A DNA stretch of 64,000 bases from Candidatus Hinthialibacter antarcticus (GTDB lineage Bacteria > Hinthialibacterota > Hinthialibacteria > Hinthialibacterales > Hinthialibacteraceae): the NCBI GenBank assembly GCA_030765645.1, contig JAVCCE010000001.1, forward strand, positions 105,611 to 169,610, in the 5' to 3' direction. Positions within the stretch are counted from its first letter, which is position 1. Each line of letters begins with the position of its first letter. The position numbers and the translations under genes were made by a program. The notes beneath the pieces were generated by a model. That model saw only the letters and a program-made list of their open reading frames with translations, ran no database searches and was not told where the DNA came from. Positions 1-9,271 of the stretch are shown one piece after another.

Positions 1-3000
1 GTCCAGCGGGACATACGCGCCGCCCGCCTTCAAGATCGCCAACGCTGCAATCACCGGCCCTTGCGAGCGCTCCATCAACACCCCCACGCATTCTTCCGGC
101 TGCAGCGCATACTCGACGCACAGCCGCGTCGCCAGCGCGTTGCCTTTTTGGTTGAGCTGCTGGTACGTCAACTTATCATCGCCGCAGATCAGGGCGGTTG
201 CGTTCGGTGTTTGTTCGGCCTGACGTTCAAACAGCTCCGCAACGCTCAATGTTTTTGGATAATCCGCCGCAGCGTCATTAAAGTTTTCTATCACCCGCCG
301 CCGTTCATCATCAGACATAACCGGCAGTGAATGCAGCGCCTTCTGCGGCGCAGCAAGGGCGGATGCAACCAACGCGCAAAAGTGACGCGCCATGCCTTCA
401 ATGCGTCTCGGTTCAAACAGGTCAGCGTTATATTCAATGCCGACGCCGCACCGCCCGTTTGGTAATTCACTAAAGAAAAAAGTCAAATCAAATTTGCTGA
501 TCGCAGAATGCAGCGGATACGCTTCAATCGCTACCGCGTTGCCATCTTGCGTTTGTTGATTATGCAACGTCACCGCGACATCAAACAGCGGCGAACGGCT
601 CAAGTCGCGATGCAGTTCGAGTTCATCGACTAAACGGTCAAAGGGGTACGCCTGATAGGTGAGCGCCTGGGCGACTGCGTCGCGCGTCTGTTCGAGCAAC
701 CCGGCAAAGCCCGCGTCGCCGTTGATGCGGCTGCGTAAGGGCAACATGTTGACGAAGAAGCCAACCAGCCCTTCCAGGTCGGCGTGTTCACGCCCTGCGA
801 CCGGCGAGCCAACCACGACATCATCTTGGTTCGCATAACGAAACAGCAGCGCATAAACAGCGGCCAACACAGTCACAAACGCGCTGGCGCCACGGTCGCG
901 ACCAAACATCCACAGGCGCTGGGCCAACGCGGCTTCGAGTTCAAACGAATAGACGCCACCCGAAAAACTCTGCACCACAGGCCGGGGGCGGTCCGTCGGC
1001 AATTCTAAAACGGAAACTTCATCCTTAAATTGATCGAGCCAGAAACGCCGGGCGCTTTCGACGCCGTTGGATTGCAGCCATTCTTTCTGCCAGACAGCGT
1101 AATCTTTATATTGCAAACGCAATCCGGCCAGCGGCGAAGGTTGTTTGCGGCGGTGGGCCTCGTATAGTTGCGCCCATTCATCCAGCAAGACATTCATCGA
1201 CCAGCCGTCGCTGATACTGTGATGGATGCTGAACAAAACGATGTTGCGTTGTTCAGCAAACCGAAACAGCGCGACGCGAAACAGCGGCCCATTCGCTAAA
1301 TCAAACGGCTGATTGGTTTTGCTGAGGATTAATTCGCGTTCATCATCTTCACGTAACAAAGCGCTGCGCTGGTCAAAGATTTCAAAGGGAACATCAATGG
1401 CGTCTTGCACAACTTGCCAAGGTTCATCATGCTCTTCGACAATAACAGTGCGCAGCGATTCATGCCGCGCAATCAACAAGCCCAGCGTCTCGCGCAACGC
1501 CTCCGCGTCCAGGTCGCCGGGCGCGCGAAACGCTTCTGAAATCATATAGGCGAGGCGGTTGGCGCCCATGCGCTCAATCAGCCACAAGCGGCGCTGTCCA
1601 TGCGAAAGCGGATACCGCGCCGCACCCGGCGCGGGTTCGATATGACGGAACGCTTCAAGGTGGCCCGGCTCAATCGCCTGCGCCAACCCCGCAAGAGTTG
1701 GATGTTGAAACACCAGCCGCAGCGGGATTTTCACATTCATCTCTTGATGAATTTTCGCGACCAATTGCGTCGCTTTCAAACTATGCCCGCCGCGTTCAAA
1801 GAAATTATCAAACGCGCCGATGTCTTCGCGTTCTAACACGCTGCGCCACAACCCGGCGAGGCGTTCTTCTTTCTCATTGCGGGGCGCGACAAATTGCTGG
1901 TGATCGCGTTGAGCGTTCTTCGCCAGCGCAGCCAGCGCCTTACGGTCGATCTTTCCATTCGCCGTCAGTGGAAATTCCTCCACAAAAATATACGACGACG
2001 GCGCCATGTAATCCGGCAGCAGCGGCGCAATTGTTTTACGAATTTCCTTCGCGAACGAAGACTCGCCGCACCATGACGGATTTATACCATCGAGGTTTGA
2101 TTGTTTTATCTCAGTAACATTTCGATCAGTCCGCAAAGCGAATACGTTGTATAAATTGGTATTTTGCAGCAAGGCGTCTTGTTCAATCTGCAGGCTGAAT
2201 CCACGCTGCTTTAATACGTTCGTCACTGTATCCAGGCGCCCGTTAACGTCATGCACTTCGATGACAACCTGCGCGATTTTGTCCCAATCGCGTTCGTCAA
2301 TGCCGAGCAACACTTCTAACTCGCTTTGTTCGACATCGACCTTCAACAGGTCGATACGCTCAATGGACTGTTCGCGAATCACGTTCGACAGCGTCTCCAA
2401 GCGGCAGTCAAATTCCTGCGACTGCATGCGCTCTTCCAACAGGTCTTCGAGCGCGGCGTCGGTAATTTCACGCCCTTGCGCAGTGAGTTCATTCACCAGA
2501 TAGGTTTTAACGACTTCGCGCACTTCACCGGAGTCAACGCCCTTGCCTGAAACCACGGTGTTATATGGAAAATAGACAAAACGCGCTTGGCCCGGCTTAT
2601 CAGACAATCCCATTTCAAATGCGCGCGACGGCGGCGAATACCATTGCAAGTTTTTGCGCAGGCATTCATACACTGGAGGGATCGGTTCAAACGAATAGAG
2701 CGTAATGTTTTTTTCTTGCAGCGCCGCGAAGACAGAAAACAACCCGATGTTTCCGCCCACATCAACGATGCAATCGCCGTCATGAATTTCGATGCCGTAT
2801 TTTAAATATGCATTGTGAGTAAAAATTTCTTCATAAAGAAAATCCGACTCGCTTTTGTTTTGATGAGCAATGGTCAACCCGTTCGGCAATTCATAAATCA
2901 ACGAAGCATCATCTGGAATTTCATGTATAGAACGCAAGATGCGCTTCAGCGGCGCCGCCTTGTCGGGGTCGGGCGCGATGTAGGCGACCAACTGCATCGA

Positions 3001-5826
3001 CGTCGCGTCGTCGCCTTGCGCCAACGCAACGCATCGGTCAACGGCGGGGTGCTTGGCGACAGCGCTTTCGATTTCGCCGAGTTCCACTCGAAAGCCGCGC
3101 ACTTGCACCTGGTCGTCATTGCGGCCCAGATGTTCAAGGCGCCCGTCCGCAAACCACCGCCCCACATCGCCGGAACGGTACAAGCGACCCGGCGACTCAA
3201 ATGGGTTTTCAATAAAACGCTCTCGGGTCAATGGCTCGCGGTTGAGATATTCGCGGCAGACCCCGTCGCCTCCCACTAAAATTTCACCCGCAACGCCCGG
3301 CGGTTGCAATTGCAGCGCGTCATTACAAACAAAGACGGTCGTCCCCGGGATAGGCGTTCCAATCGGGCTGACGCCCGCCGCGCCAAACACGTCGCGCGGT
3401 TGAATTTCATAATAAGTCACATGCACAGTGGTTTCGGTGATGCCGTACATGTTAATTAGTTTAATTTCGTTGAGCGGGTAGCGTTCCACCCAGGGGCGCA
3501 AGTAGGTCGCTTCCAGGCGGTCGCCGCCGAAAATCACATAGCGCAAATGCGGGTCGAGCGAATGCGCTTGCGCGCGCACTTCTTGCGCGATCAAGTTATA
3601 AAATGCAGCAGGCGTCTGGTTCAACACCGTGACCCGATGGCGCCGCAAGAGTTCATGAAACGCCTCGACGTTGCGCACTTCATCACGCGGCGCGACCACC
3701 AGTTTGCCGCCGTACAGCAAGGCGCCGTACATTTCCCAAACCGAAAAATCAAAGCAAAACGAATGAGCGACCACCCACACGTCATCTTCATTAAAGTCGA
3801 ATGGATGCCGATCATTCACCATCAGCCGGACAACGTTACGGTGAGTGACCACGCACCCCTTGGGCTTGCCGGTCGAGCCGGAGGTATAGATCACATAGGC
3901 TGCGCTGTCGGGTGTAAGCGGCGAAGCCGCTTCGCTCGCATCCTCATTCGCGGTTTCATGCACGTCAACGCACAACAGCGACGGCGCCAGTTCGCGCAGC
4001 GTTGATTGATGATGCGTTTCGCTGACCACCAGACGGCAGCCGCAATCGTCCAGCATGAACCGGATGCGTTCTTGTGGATACGTTGGATCAACCGGGACAT
4101 ACGCCGCTCCGGCTTTTTGCACGCCGAGAATCACGGCGACCATCCAATCCGAACGATCCAAAAAGATGGCGATGCGCTCATCAAAACCAAGTTGAATCTC
4201 ACGCTGAATACGCCGGGCGATTTGGTTGGCGCGTTGATTGAGTTCTCTATAAGTAAGCGACTGCTCGCCAAATACAACCGCAGTGCGCTCCGGCGTTTTT
4301 TTCGTTTGTTCTTCAAATAACGAAAGAATGGTCGCCGTTTCAGGATACGCAGCCGGGGTCGCGTTCCACTCATAAATCATTCGCCGCGCTTCATCATCAC
4401 TCACGATGGGGTGGTGATTGATCGGCGCCTCGGGTTGCGCTGCGACGCCGTCCAACAAGCGGGAGAAATGGGCGCCCATCCGCTGAATGGTTTCTTCTGA
4501 AAATAAATCCGTGTTGTAATTGATGCGAAACAACAACCCGTCCGGCGATTCGGTAAAATCAAAAATCAAATCAAATTTGGCGGTATCAAAGCCGCTCTCC
4601 AATGATTCACCTGTCGCTTCGCCTAATCGAAACGCGCCGGCGCCCTCATGTTGAAGCGAAATGACCACATCGAACAAATGCGAACGGCTTGGGTCGCGCG
4701 TGGTTTCGAGATCGCTCACCAATTGGTCGAAGGGATAATCCTGATGGGCGATGGCTTCCGTCACGGTGGCCTGGACGCGATTCAGCAATTCGACAAACGA
4801 ACCATCGCCGCATACGCTATCGCGCAAGCAAAGCGTGTTCACAAAAAAGCCGATCATATTTTCAACGTCAGGATGCGTCCGCCCCGCGAAGGGCGCACCG
4901 ATGACGAGGTCGTCCTGTCCGCTGTAGCGATACAAAAATGTTTTGACCAGCGCGGTCAAAGTTACAAACAAAGAGGCTTGTTGTTTTTGCCCCAATGTTT
5001 GAATTGCTGCAAACGCATCAGGATTCAGCGGGCAGGTAACCGTGGCGCCCGCATTGGTTTGCACGACGGGGCGGGGATAATCCAACGGCAGGTCTAAACG
5101 CGGCAGGTCGCCCGCCAGTTTTTGATGCCAATAGGTCTTGAGCGGTTCTAACGCATCGCCGGACAGTTTTTTATTTTGCCACGCAGCGAAATCTTTATAT
5201 TGAATCTTCAGCGGCGCCAGCGGCGATTCGCGCTTTTGCAACCGCGCCTCATAGGCCGCGCTCAGTTCGCTGATTAAGATACCCAGCGACCATTCATCGC
5301 AAATGATGTGGTGCAGATTAAACAGAAACACATGCGCGTCTTCGCCGATGCGCAACACTTTGGCGCGCAACAAAGGCCCACGCTGCAAATCAAACGAATG
5401 CGCCGCTTCGCGTAAGGCCCAGTCTTTCGCCGCCTGCATCGGGTCTGCGCTGTCTGTCAAATCAACGATCTCTTCGTCCAGAGAAATTTCATCATGAATA
5501 AACTGGCGCACTTCTCCATCGGGCGAACCGAACGTCGTCCGTAGGGCTTCATGGCGCTGAATGATTTCACGCAGCGCGCCCCAAAAAAGAGAGGCGTCAA
5601 ATTGACCGCGCAGCACAATCGAGCCGGGCACGTTATACGCCGTCGAGCCTTCGTTCATGCGGTCCAGCAGCCACAGGCGTTCTTGCGCATGAGAAACCGC
5701 ATAGCCCTTACGCGCGCGTTTCTTCTGCTCGAAAAAACCGCTGTCGCGCAGTTCTTGCAGCGCCTTTTGGTCGCCTGCTTTGGCGCGTTGTTTTAATTGC
5801 TCAATGGCCGCCGGGTTCAAATTCAC
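1..5826 (-). CDS. NRPS, C-A(Thr)-[FkbM MT]-PCP-C-A..., 3' end outside window
   Basis: Non-ribosomal peptide synthetase, open from a GTG at 5826 to the left edge (1942 codons seen). The start is set by the ribosome site GGAGAG just upstream and by a 7-bp gap after the preceding gene. Domains: short basic N-terminal helix (1-40, likely docking); C domain (45-480, HHIICDE); A domain (500-1300) with the A3 motif near residue 649 and signature D-F-W-N-I-G-M-V-H, the threonine code; an FkbM-family methyltransferase inserted between A8 and A10 (about 975-1225, SAM motif DVGGNIG, later LLKVDVE); PCP with GGHSLKAT (about 1347); second C domain (1400-1840, HHSISDGW); second A domain beginning near 1850 and cut at its A2 motif (KAGGAYVPLD). 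The second substrate cannot be read here. It is the last gene visible in transcription order. The methyl target (side-chain oxygen or nitrogen) is inference. Confidence 0.95.
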   Translation of the reverse strand, partial: MNLNPAAIEQLKQRAKAGDQKALQELRDSGFFEQKKRARKGYAVSHAQERLWLLDRMNEGSTAYNVPGSIVLRGQFDASLFWGALREIIQRHEALRTTFGSPDGEVRQFIHDEISLDEEIVDLTDSADPMQAAKDWALREAAHSFDLQRGPLLRAKVLRIGEDAHVFLFNLHHIICDEWSLGILISELSAAYEARLQKRESPLAPLKIQYKDFAAWQNKKLSGDALEPLKTYWHQKLAGDLPRLDLPLDYPRPVVQTNAGATVTCPLNPDAFAAIQTLGQKQQASLFVTLTALVKTFLYRYSGQDDLVIGAPFAGRTHPDVENMIGFFVNTLCLRDSVCGDGSFVELLNRVQATVTEAIAHQDYPFDQLVSDLETTRDPSRSHLFDVVISLQHEGAGAFRLGEATGESLESGFDTAKFDLIFDFTESPDGLLFRINYNTDLFSEETIQRMGAHFSRLLDGVAAQPEAPINHHPIVSDDEARRMIYEWNATPAAYPETATILSLFEEQTKKTPERTAVVFGEQSLTYRELNQRANQIARRIQREIQLGFDERIAIFLDRSDWMVAVILGVQKAGAAYVPVDPTYPQERIRFMLDDCGCRLVVSETHHQSTLRELAPSLLCVDVHETANEDASEAASPLTPDSAAYVIYTSGSTGKPKGCVVTHRNVVRLMVNDRHPFDFNEDDVWVVAHSFCFDFSVWEMYGALLYGGKLVVAPRDEVRNVEAFHELLRRHRVTVLNQTPAAFYNLIAQEVRAQAHSLDPHLRYVIFGGDRLEATYLRPWVERYPLNEIKLINMYGITETTVHVTYYEIQPRDVFGAAGVSPIGTPIPGTTVFVCNDALQLQPPGVAGEILVGGDGVCREYLNREPLTRERFIENPFESPGRLYRSGDVGRWFADGRLEHLGRNDDQVQVRGFRVELGEIESAVAKHPAVDRCVALAQGDDATSMQLVAYIAPDPDKAAPLKRILRSIHEIPDDASLIYELPNGLTIAHQNKSESDFLYEEIFTHNAYLKYGIEIHDGDCIVDVGGNIGLFSVFAALQEKNITLYSFEPIPPVYECLRKNLQWYSPPSRAFEMGLSDKPGQARFVYFPYNTVVSGKGVDSGEVREVVKTYLVNELTAQGREITDAALEDLLEERMQSQEFDCRLETLSNVIREQSIERIDLLKVDVEQSELEVLLGIDERDWDKIAQVVIEVHDVNGRLDTVTNVLKQRGFSLQIEQDALLQNTNLYNVFALRTDRNVTEIKQSNLDGINPSWCGESSFAKEIRKTIAPLLPDYMAPSSYIFVEEFPLTANGKIDRKALAALAKNAQRDHQQFVAPRNEKEERLAGLWRSVLEREDIGAFDNFFERGGHSLKATQLVAKIHQEMNVKIPLRLVFQHPTLAGLAQAIEPGHLEAFRHIEPAPGAARYPLSHGQRRLWLIERMGANRLAYMISEAFRAPGDLDAEALRETLGLLIARHESLRTVIVEEHDEPWQVVQDAIDVPFEIFDQRSALLREDDERELILSKTNQPFDLANGPLFRVALFRFAEQRNIVLFSIHHSISDGWSMNVLLDEWAQLYEAHRRKQPSPLAGLRLQYKDYAVWQKEWLQSNGVESARRFWLDQFKDEVSVLELPTDRPRPVVQSFSGGVYSFELEAALAQRLWMFGRDRGASAFVTVLAAVYALLFRYANQDDVVVGSPVAGREHADLEGLVGFFVNMLPLRSRINGDAGFAGLLEQTRDAVAQALTYQAYPFDRLVDELELHRDLSRSPLFDVAVTLHNQQTQDGNAVAIEAYPLHSAISKFDLTFFFSELPNGRCGVGIEYNADLFEPRRIEGMARHFCALVASALAAPQKALHSLPVMSDDERRRVIENFNDAAADYPKTLSVAELFERQAEQTPNATALICGDDKLTYQQLNQKGNALATRLCVEYALQPEECVGVLMERSQGPVIAALAILKAGGAYVPLD

Positions 5827-5833
5827 GACTCTC

Positions 5834-8800
5834 CTAATCGTTTAACAGTTCGAGTTCTTCAGCGGAAAGCGAATCCGCTTCATCGCTGCTGATTGCTTCA
5901 ATTTCATCTACAGGTTCTTCGTCAACCGGACAAATCTCGTCTATCGGCGCCGCGTCTTTTTCGGCAAAAGCCGCCGCAAATCCCGCCGGGGTTGGATGTT
6001 GAAACAAGTCCATCAAAGTCGCATTCAAACTCAAATCGCGTTGAATGCGATACAACAAACGCGTCGCGAGAATGCTGTGTCCGCCCCATTCAAAAAAATT
6101 GCCGTGAACGCCGACCGCGTTGTTTTCTAAACTACCGCGCCACAATTCCAACAATTTAACTTCGAGTTCCGTACGCGGTTCTTCATCAATCGGCGCCGCC
6201 TCAGCAATGCTGCTCTCAATCGGCGGCAGCGCTTTGCGGTCAACTTTTCCATTGGGCGTCAGCGGCATTGCGTCGAGATGCGTGAAATACGACGGTGCCA
6301 TATACTCAGGCAATTTCGCCCGCACCCATGCGCGTATATCCACCAACGAAATCGATTCGTCCGCCGTGTAATAAGCGGCAAGACTGCCTTCTCCATTCGA
6401 ACTCTTGTTTAGAACCACCACCGCTTGCCGTACGCCTGGATGGCCGGACAACACCGCTTCGATCTCGCCGGTCTCGATGCGAAATCCGCGCACTTTAACC
6501 TGATGGTCAAGCCGCCCTAAAAACTCAATCGTCCCGTCTTCGCGATACGCCGCCAGGTCGCCGGTACGATAGAGCCGTTGGCCCAGTTCTTTTGAAAATG
6601 GATTTACAATAAATTTTTCACGCGTCAATTCATCGCGATTGTGATACCCCCGCGCAAGCCCGTCGCCGCCGATCAGCAACTCACCCGGGACGCCGATGGG
6701 CGTTGGCTGTCCACTCGCATCAACAATATATATAGTCGTATTGTCGATGGGGCGGCCGATCAAGATATTGGCGTCGAGATCGGTGTTTGTATTTTCTTCA
6801 ACCCGGTGCAGACACGACCAGATCGTTGTTTCCGTCGGGCCGTAAAGGTTCCACACTGACGCGCCGCGCCGCAACAGTTCCTTTGCCAGCCGCCAGGGCA
6901 GGGCCTCGCCGCCGCAGAGAATTTTCATTTCAGGGCTGCCGCTCCAACCCGCTTCTAACAGCATCCGCCAGGTCGCGGGCGTGGCCTGCATCACGCTCGG
7001 CTTAGCGTCTTCCATCAACCGCAACAGTTGGATGCCGTCCGCCCCTTCATCATGCGAGGCCAACACGATCTCGCCGCCGCGCATCAACGGCAGAAACAAT
7101 TCCAACCCGGCGATGTCAAACGAAATCGTCGTCACCGCGAGTAAGCGGTCGTTGGCGTTAAAGCCGGGCTCGCGCGCCATCGACAATAAAAAGTTCAACA
7201 AGGTGCGATGAGAAATCTCGACGCCCTTGGGCCGTCCGGTCGAGCCGGAGGTATAAATAATGTACGCCAATTGATTTTGAGAAATATCAACGCGCGGCGC
7301 ATCCGGCGCCAGCGCATCGTGTTGTATTTCATTGACGACAATTACACTCACGCCTTCGATCGCCAATTCATCTTGCAATGAGGATTGGGTCAAAAGAACT
7401 TTCGCGCCCGAGTCCTGCAGCATGTATTGCAAGCGTTCTTGAGGAAACCCCGGGTCCATTGGCACATACGCGCCGCCCGCTTTCAACACCGCCAGCAACG
7501 CAATTACCATATCCGGCGAGCGCTCGAGATACACGCCCGCCAATTCGCCGGGAGCCAATCCTGCTCGAACCAAACGCTGCGTCAACGCATTCACACGGCA
7601 GCTGAGCGCTCCGTACGAAATGCGCTCATCGCCAAAAGTGATTGCGATTTTTTCCGAATCCTCTTTTACCTGTTGGTCAATCCAACCAAGAAAAGTCCCA
7701 TCGTCTGGCAATTCACTCTGCGTCTGGTTACATTCTTCCAGCAAGAAGCGGCGTTCCGATTTGTCCAACAAACCAAGACGCCCGATGGGTTGGCTTGCGT
7801 CTCGTAAGAAACCATCGGCAATCGTTTGCAGATGACCAACCATACGCTGAATGCGGGCATCGCTAAACAAGTCCGTGTTATATTCAATCGCGACGATCAA
7901 ACGCCCGCCGCTGACTTTAAAGCAAAAAGTCAAATCGAACTTGCTGGTTTCTGGATGCTCAAAAAATTGCTCGCACGACAACCCGCCCATCTGCAAACCA
8001 GAGTCATCCTGGTTTTGCAAAATCACACAGACGTCGAACAACGGCGAGCGGCTCATGTCGCGTTCGAGTTTGAGTTCATTCACCAACACGTCAAATGGAT
8101 AGGGATGGTCATACGCCTGCGAAACCATCTCGCGCGCCTGCTGCAGCAGTCCAACAAACGGCGCCGCCGCATTGGGGCGCAACCGCAACGGCGCAGTGTT
8201 GATATAAAACCCGATCTGGCCCGTTAAATCGGCATGGTCGCGCCCGGAAAACGGGCTGCCGAGAATCACGTCATCCTGCTGCGTATACCGATGCAGCAGC
8301 GCCGCGACCCACGCCGTCAACAACATAAACAAACTGACGTTCTCTTTTTTTGCAAGCGCCTGAATCTGCGCAGAACGCTCTTCATCAAACAAGTACGTCA
8401 ACTCGCGCCCGGAAAACGTCTGATGCGGTGGACGCGGCGAATCGGTATGTAAATTCAACGTGGGCAATTCGCCCGCAAGTGTTTCCAGCCAATAGTTGCG
8501 GTGCGCTTCCATCGCCTCGCACTGCAAGCAGGCGTTTTGCCAGTGCGCATAATCGCGATATTGAACCGGCAGCGATAGCAATCCGTCATCCGCGCCGTTC
8601 GCCTCGGCGTTGTATAGCGCCGATAGGTCGCGCGCCAAAATCCCGATGCTGACGCCGTCAGAAATAATGTGATGCACCGTAAACAACATCACATGGCGCC
8701 GCTCAGCCAAGCGTAATAACCTTACGTCGTACAACGGCCCCGCCGACAAATCAAACGTCTGCCGCGCATGAAGCCGTCCGCGCTGAACCGCTTCTTGCGC

Positions 8801-9271
8801 CGGATCAGCACACGAACGCAAATCTTCAACCGCGAACGGCGCCAACGCGTCTGAATACACAGCCTGCCTCGGCTCGCCTTCGACTAACGGAAAATACGTC
8901 CGCAGCGACTCATGGCGCGCCGCCAATCGTTCGAGCGCCGCGCGCAAGGCAGCGGGATTCAGATCGCCTTCAATCTGCTGATGCAATGGAATGTTGTACG
9001 CCGCCGAGCCGTCTTCGATCTGACATAACACCCACAAACGGCGCTGGGCGTTCGACAGTTCGCCGTCATCACCCTCAGGCGCCTGTGGAATCGGCCCGCC
9101 TTCAAGCGAAGCAACAAAAGCGATCAGTTTTTCTTTGTGAGCGCGAAGTTCATCCAAGCGCTCTGGCGTCATCACGCCCTTGGCGGCGCGGAACTTTAAC
9201 TGCCCGTCCTCCAGCCAGAGATGAACGCCCCACTCGCGCAATTGTTTAAGGAAGGCCGGCAATTTCGTCAT
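5834..9271 (-). CDS. NRPS module, TubC docking-C-A(Gly)-PCP
   Basis: Single-module synthetase of 1145 residues. Residues 1-55 resemble a TubC_N docking domain, which recruits an upstream PKS or NRPS by its C-terminal tail. A C domain follows (about 70-500, HHIISDG near 202). The A domain (about 520-1000) has the A3 motif YTSGSTGRPKG near 678 and signature D-I-L-Q-L-G-L-I-W, the known glycine code. The PCP carries GGHSILAT near 1062. The last 45 residues are strongly acidic (many Asp/Glu), while the next protein starts with a basic helix, so the two tails could pair. The start ATG overlaps the PKS stop by 4 nt (ATGA), so translation is probably coupled. Expected role: add glycine to the fully reduced polyketide-extended chain. 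Confidence 0.96.
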   Translation of the reverse strand: MTKLPAFLKQLREWGVHLWLEDGQLKFRAAKGVMTPERLDELRAHKEKLIAFVASLEGGPIPQAPEGDDGELSNAQRRLWVLCQIEDGSAAYNIPLHQQIEGDLNPAALRAALERLAARHESLRTYFPLVEGEPRQAVYSDALAPFAVEDLRSCADPAQEAVQRGRLHARQTFDLSAGPLYDVRLLRLAERRHVMLFTVHHIISDGVSIGILARDLSALYNAEANGADDGLLSLPVQYRDYAHWQNACLQCEAMEAHRNYWLETLAGELPTLNLHTDSPRPPHQTFSGRELTYLFDEERSAQIQALAKKENVSLFMLLTAWVAALLHRYTQQDDVILGSPFSGRDHADLTGQIGFYINTAPLRLRPNAAAPFVGLLQQAREMVSQAYDHPYPFDVLVNELKLERDMSRSPLFDVCVILQNQDDSGLQMGGLSCEQFFEHPETSKFDLTFCFKVSGGRLIVAIEYNTDLFSDARIQRMVGHLQTIADGFLRDASQPIGRLGLLDKSERRFLLEECNQTQSELPDDGTFLGWIDQQVKEDSEKIAITFGDERISYGALSCRVNALTQRLVRAGLAPGELAGVYLERSPDMVIALLAVLKAGGAYVPMDPGFPQERLQYMLQDSGAKVLLTQSSLQDELAIEGVSVIVVNEIQHDALAPDAPRVDISQNQLAYIIYTSGSTGRPKGVEISHRTLLNFLLSMAREPGFNANDRLLAVTTISFDIAGLELFLPLMRGGEIVLASHDEGADGIQLLRLMEDAKPSVMQATPATWRMLLEAGWSGSPEMKILCGGEALPWRLAKELLRRGASVWNLYGPTETTIWSCLHRVEENTNTDLDANILIGRPIDNTTIYIVDASGQPTPIGVPGELLIGGDGLARGYHNRDELTREKFIVNPFSKELGQRLYRTGDLAAYREDGTIEFLGRLDHQVKVRGFRIETGEIEAVLSGHPGVRQAVVVLNKSSNGEGSLAAYYTADESISLVDIRAWVRAKLPEYMAPSYFTHLDAMPLTPNGKVDRKALPPIESSIAEAAPIDEEPRTELEVKLLELWRGSLENNAVGVHGNFFEWGGHSILATRLLYRIQRDLSLNATLMDLFQHPTPAGFAAAFAEKDAAPIDEICPVDEEPVDEIEAISSDEADSLSAEELELLND

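Noticed and set aside
2493..2783. Open frame of 96 codons on the minus strand, a candidate small gene
   Set aside because: It is out of frame inside the FkbM insert of the large synthetase, whose own frame reads clear protein motifs throughout.
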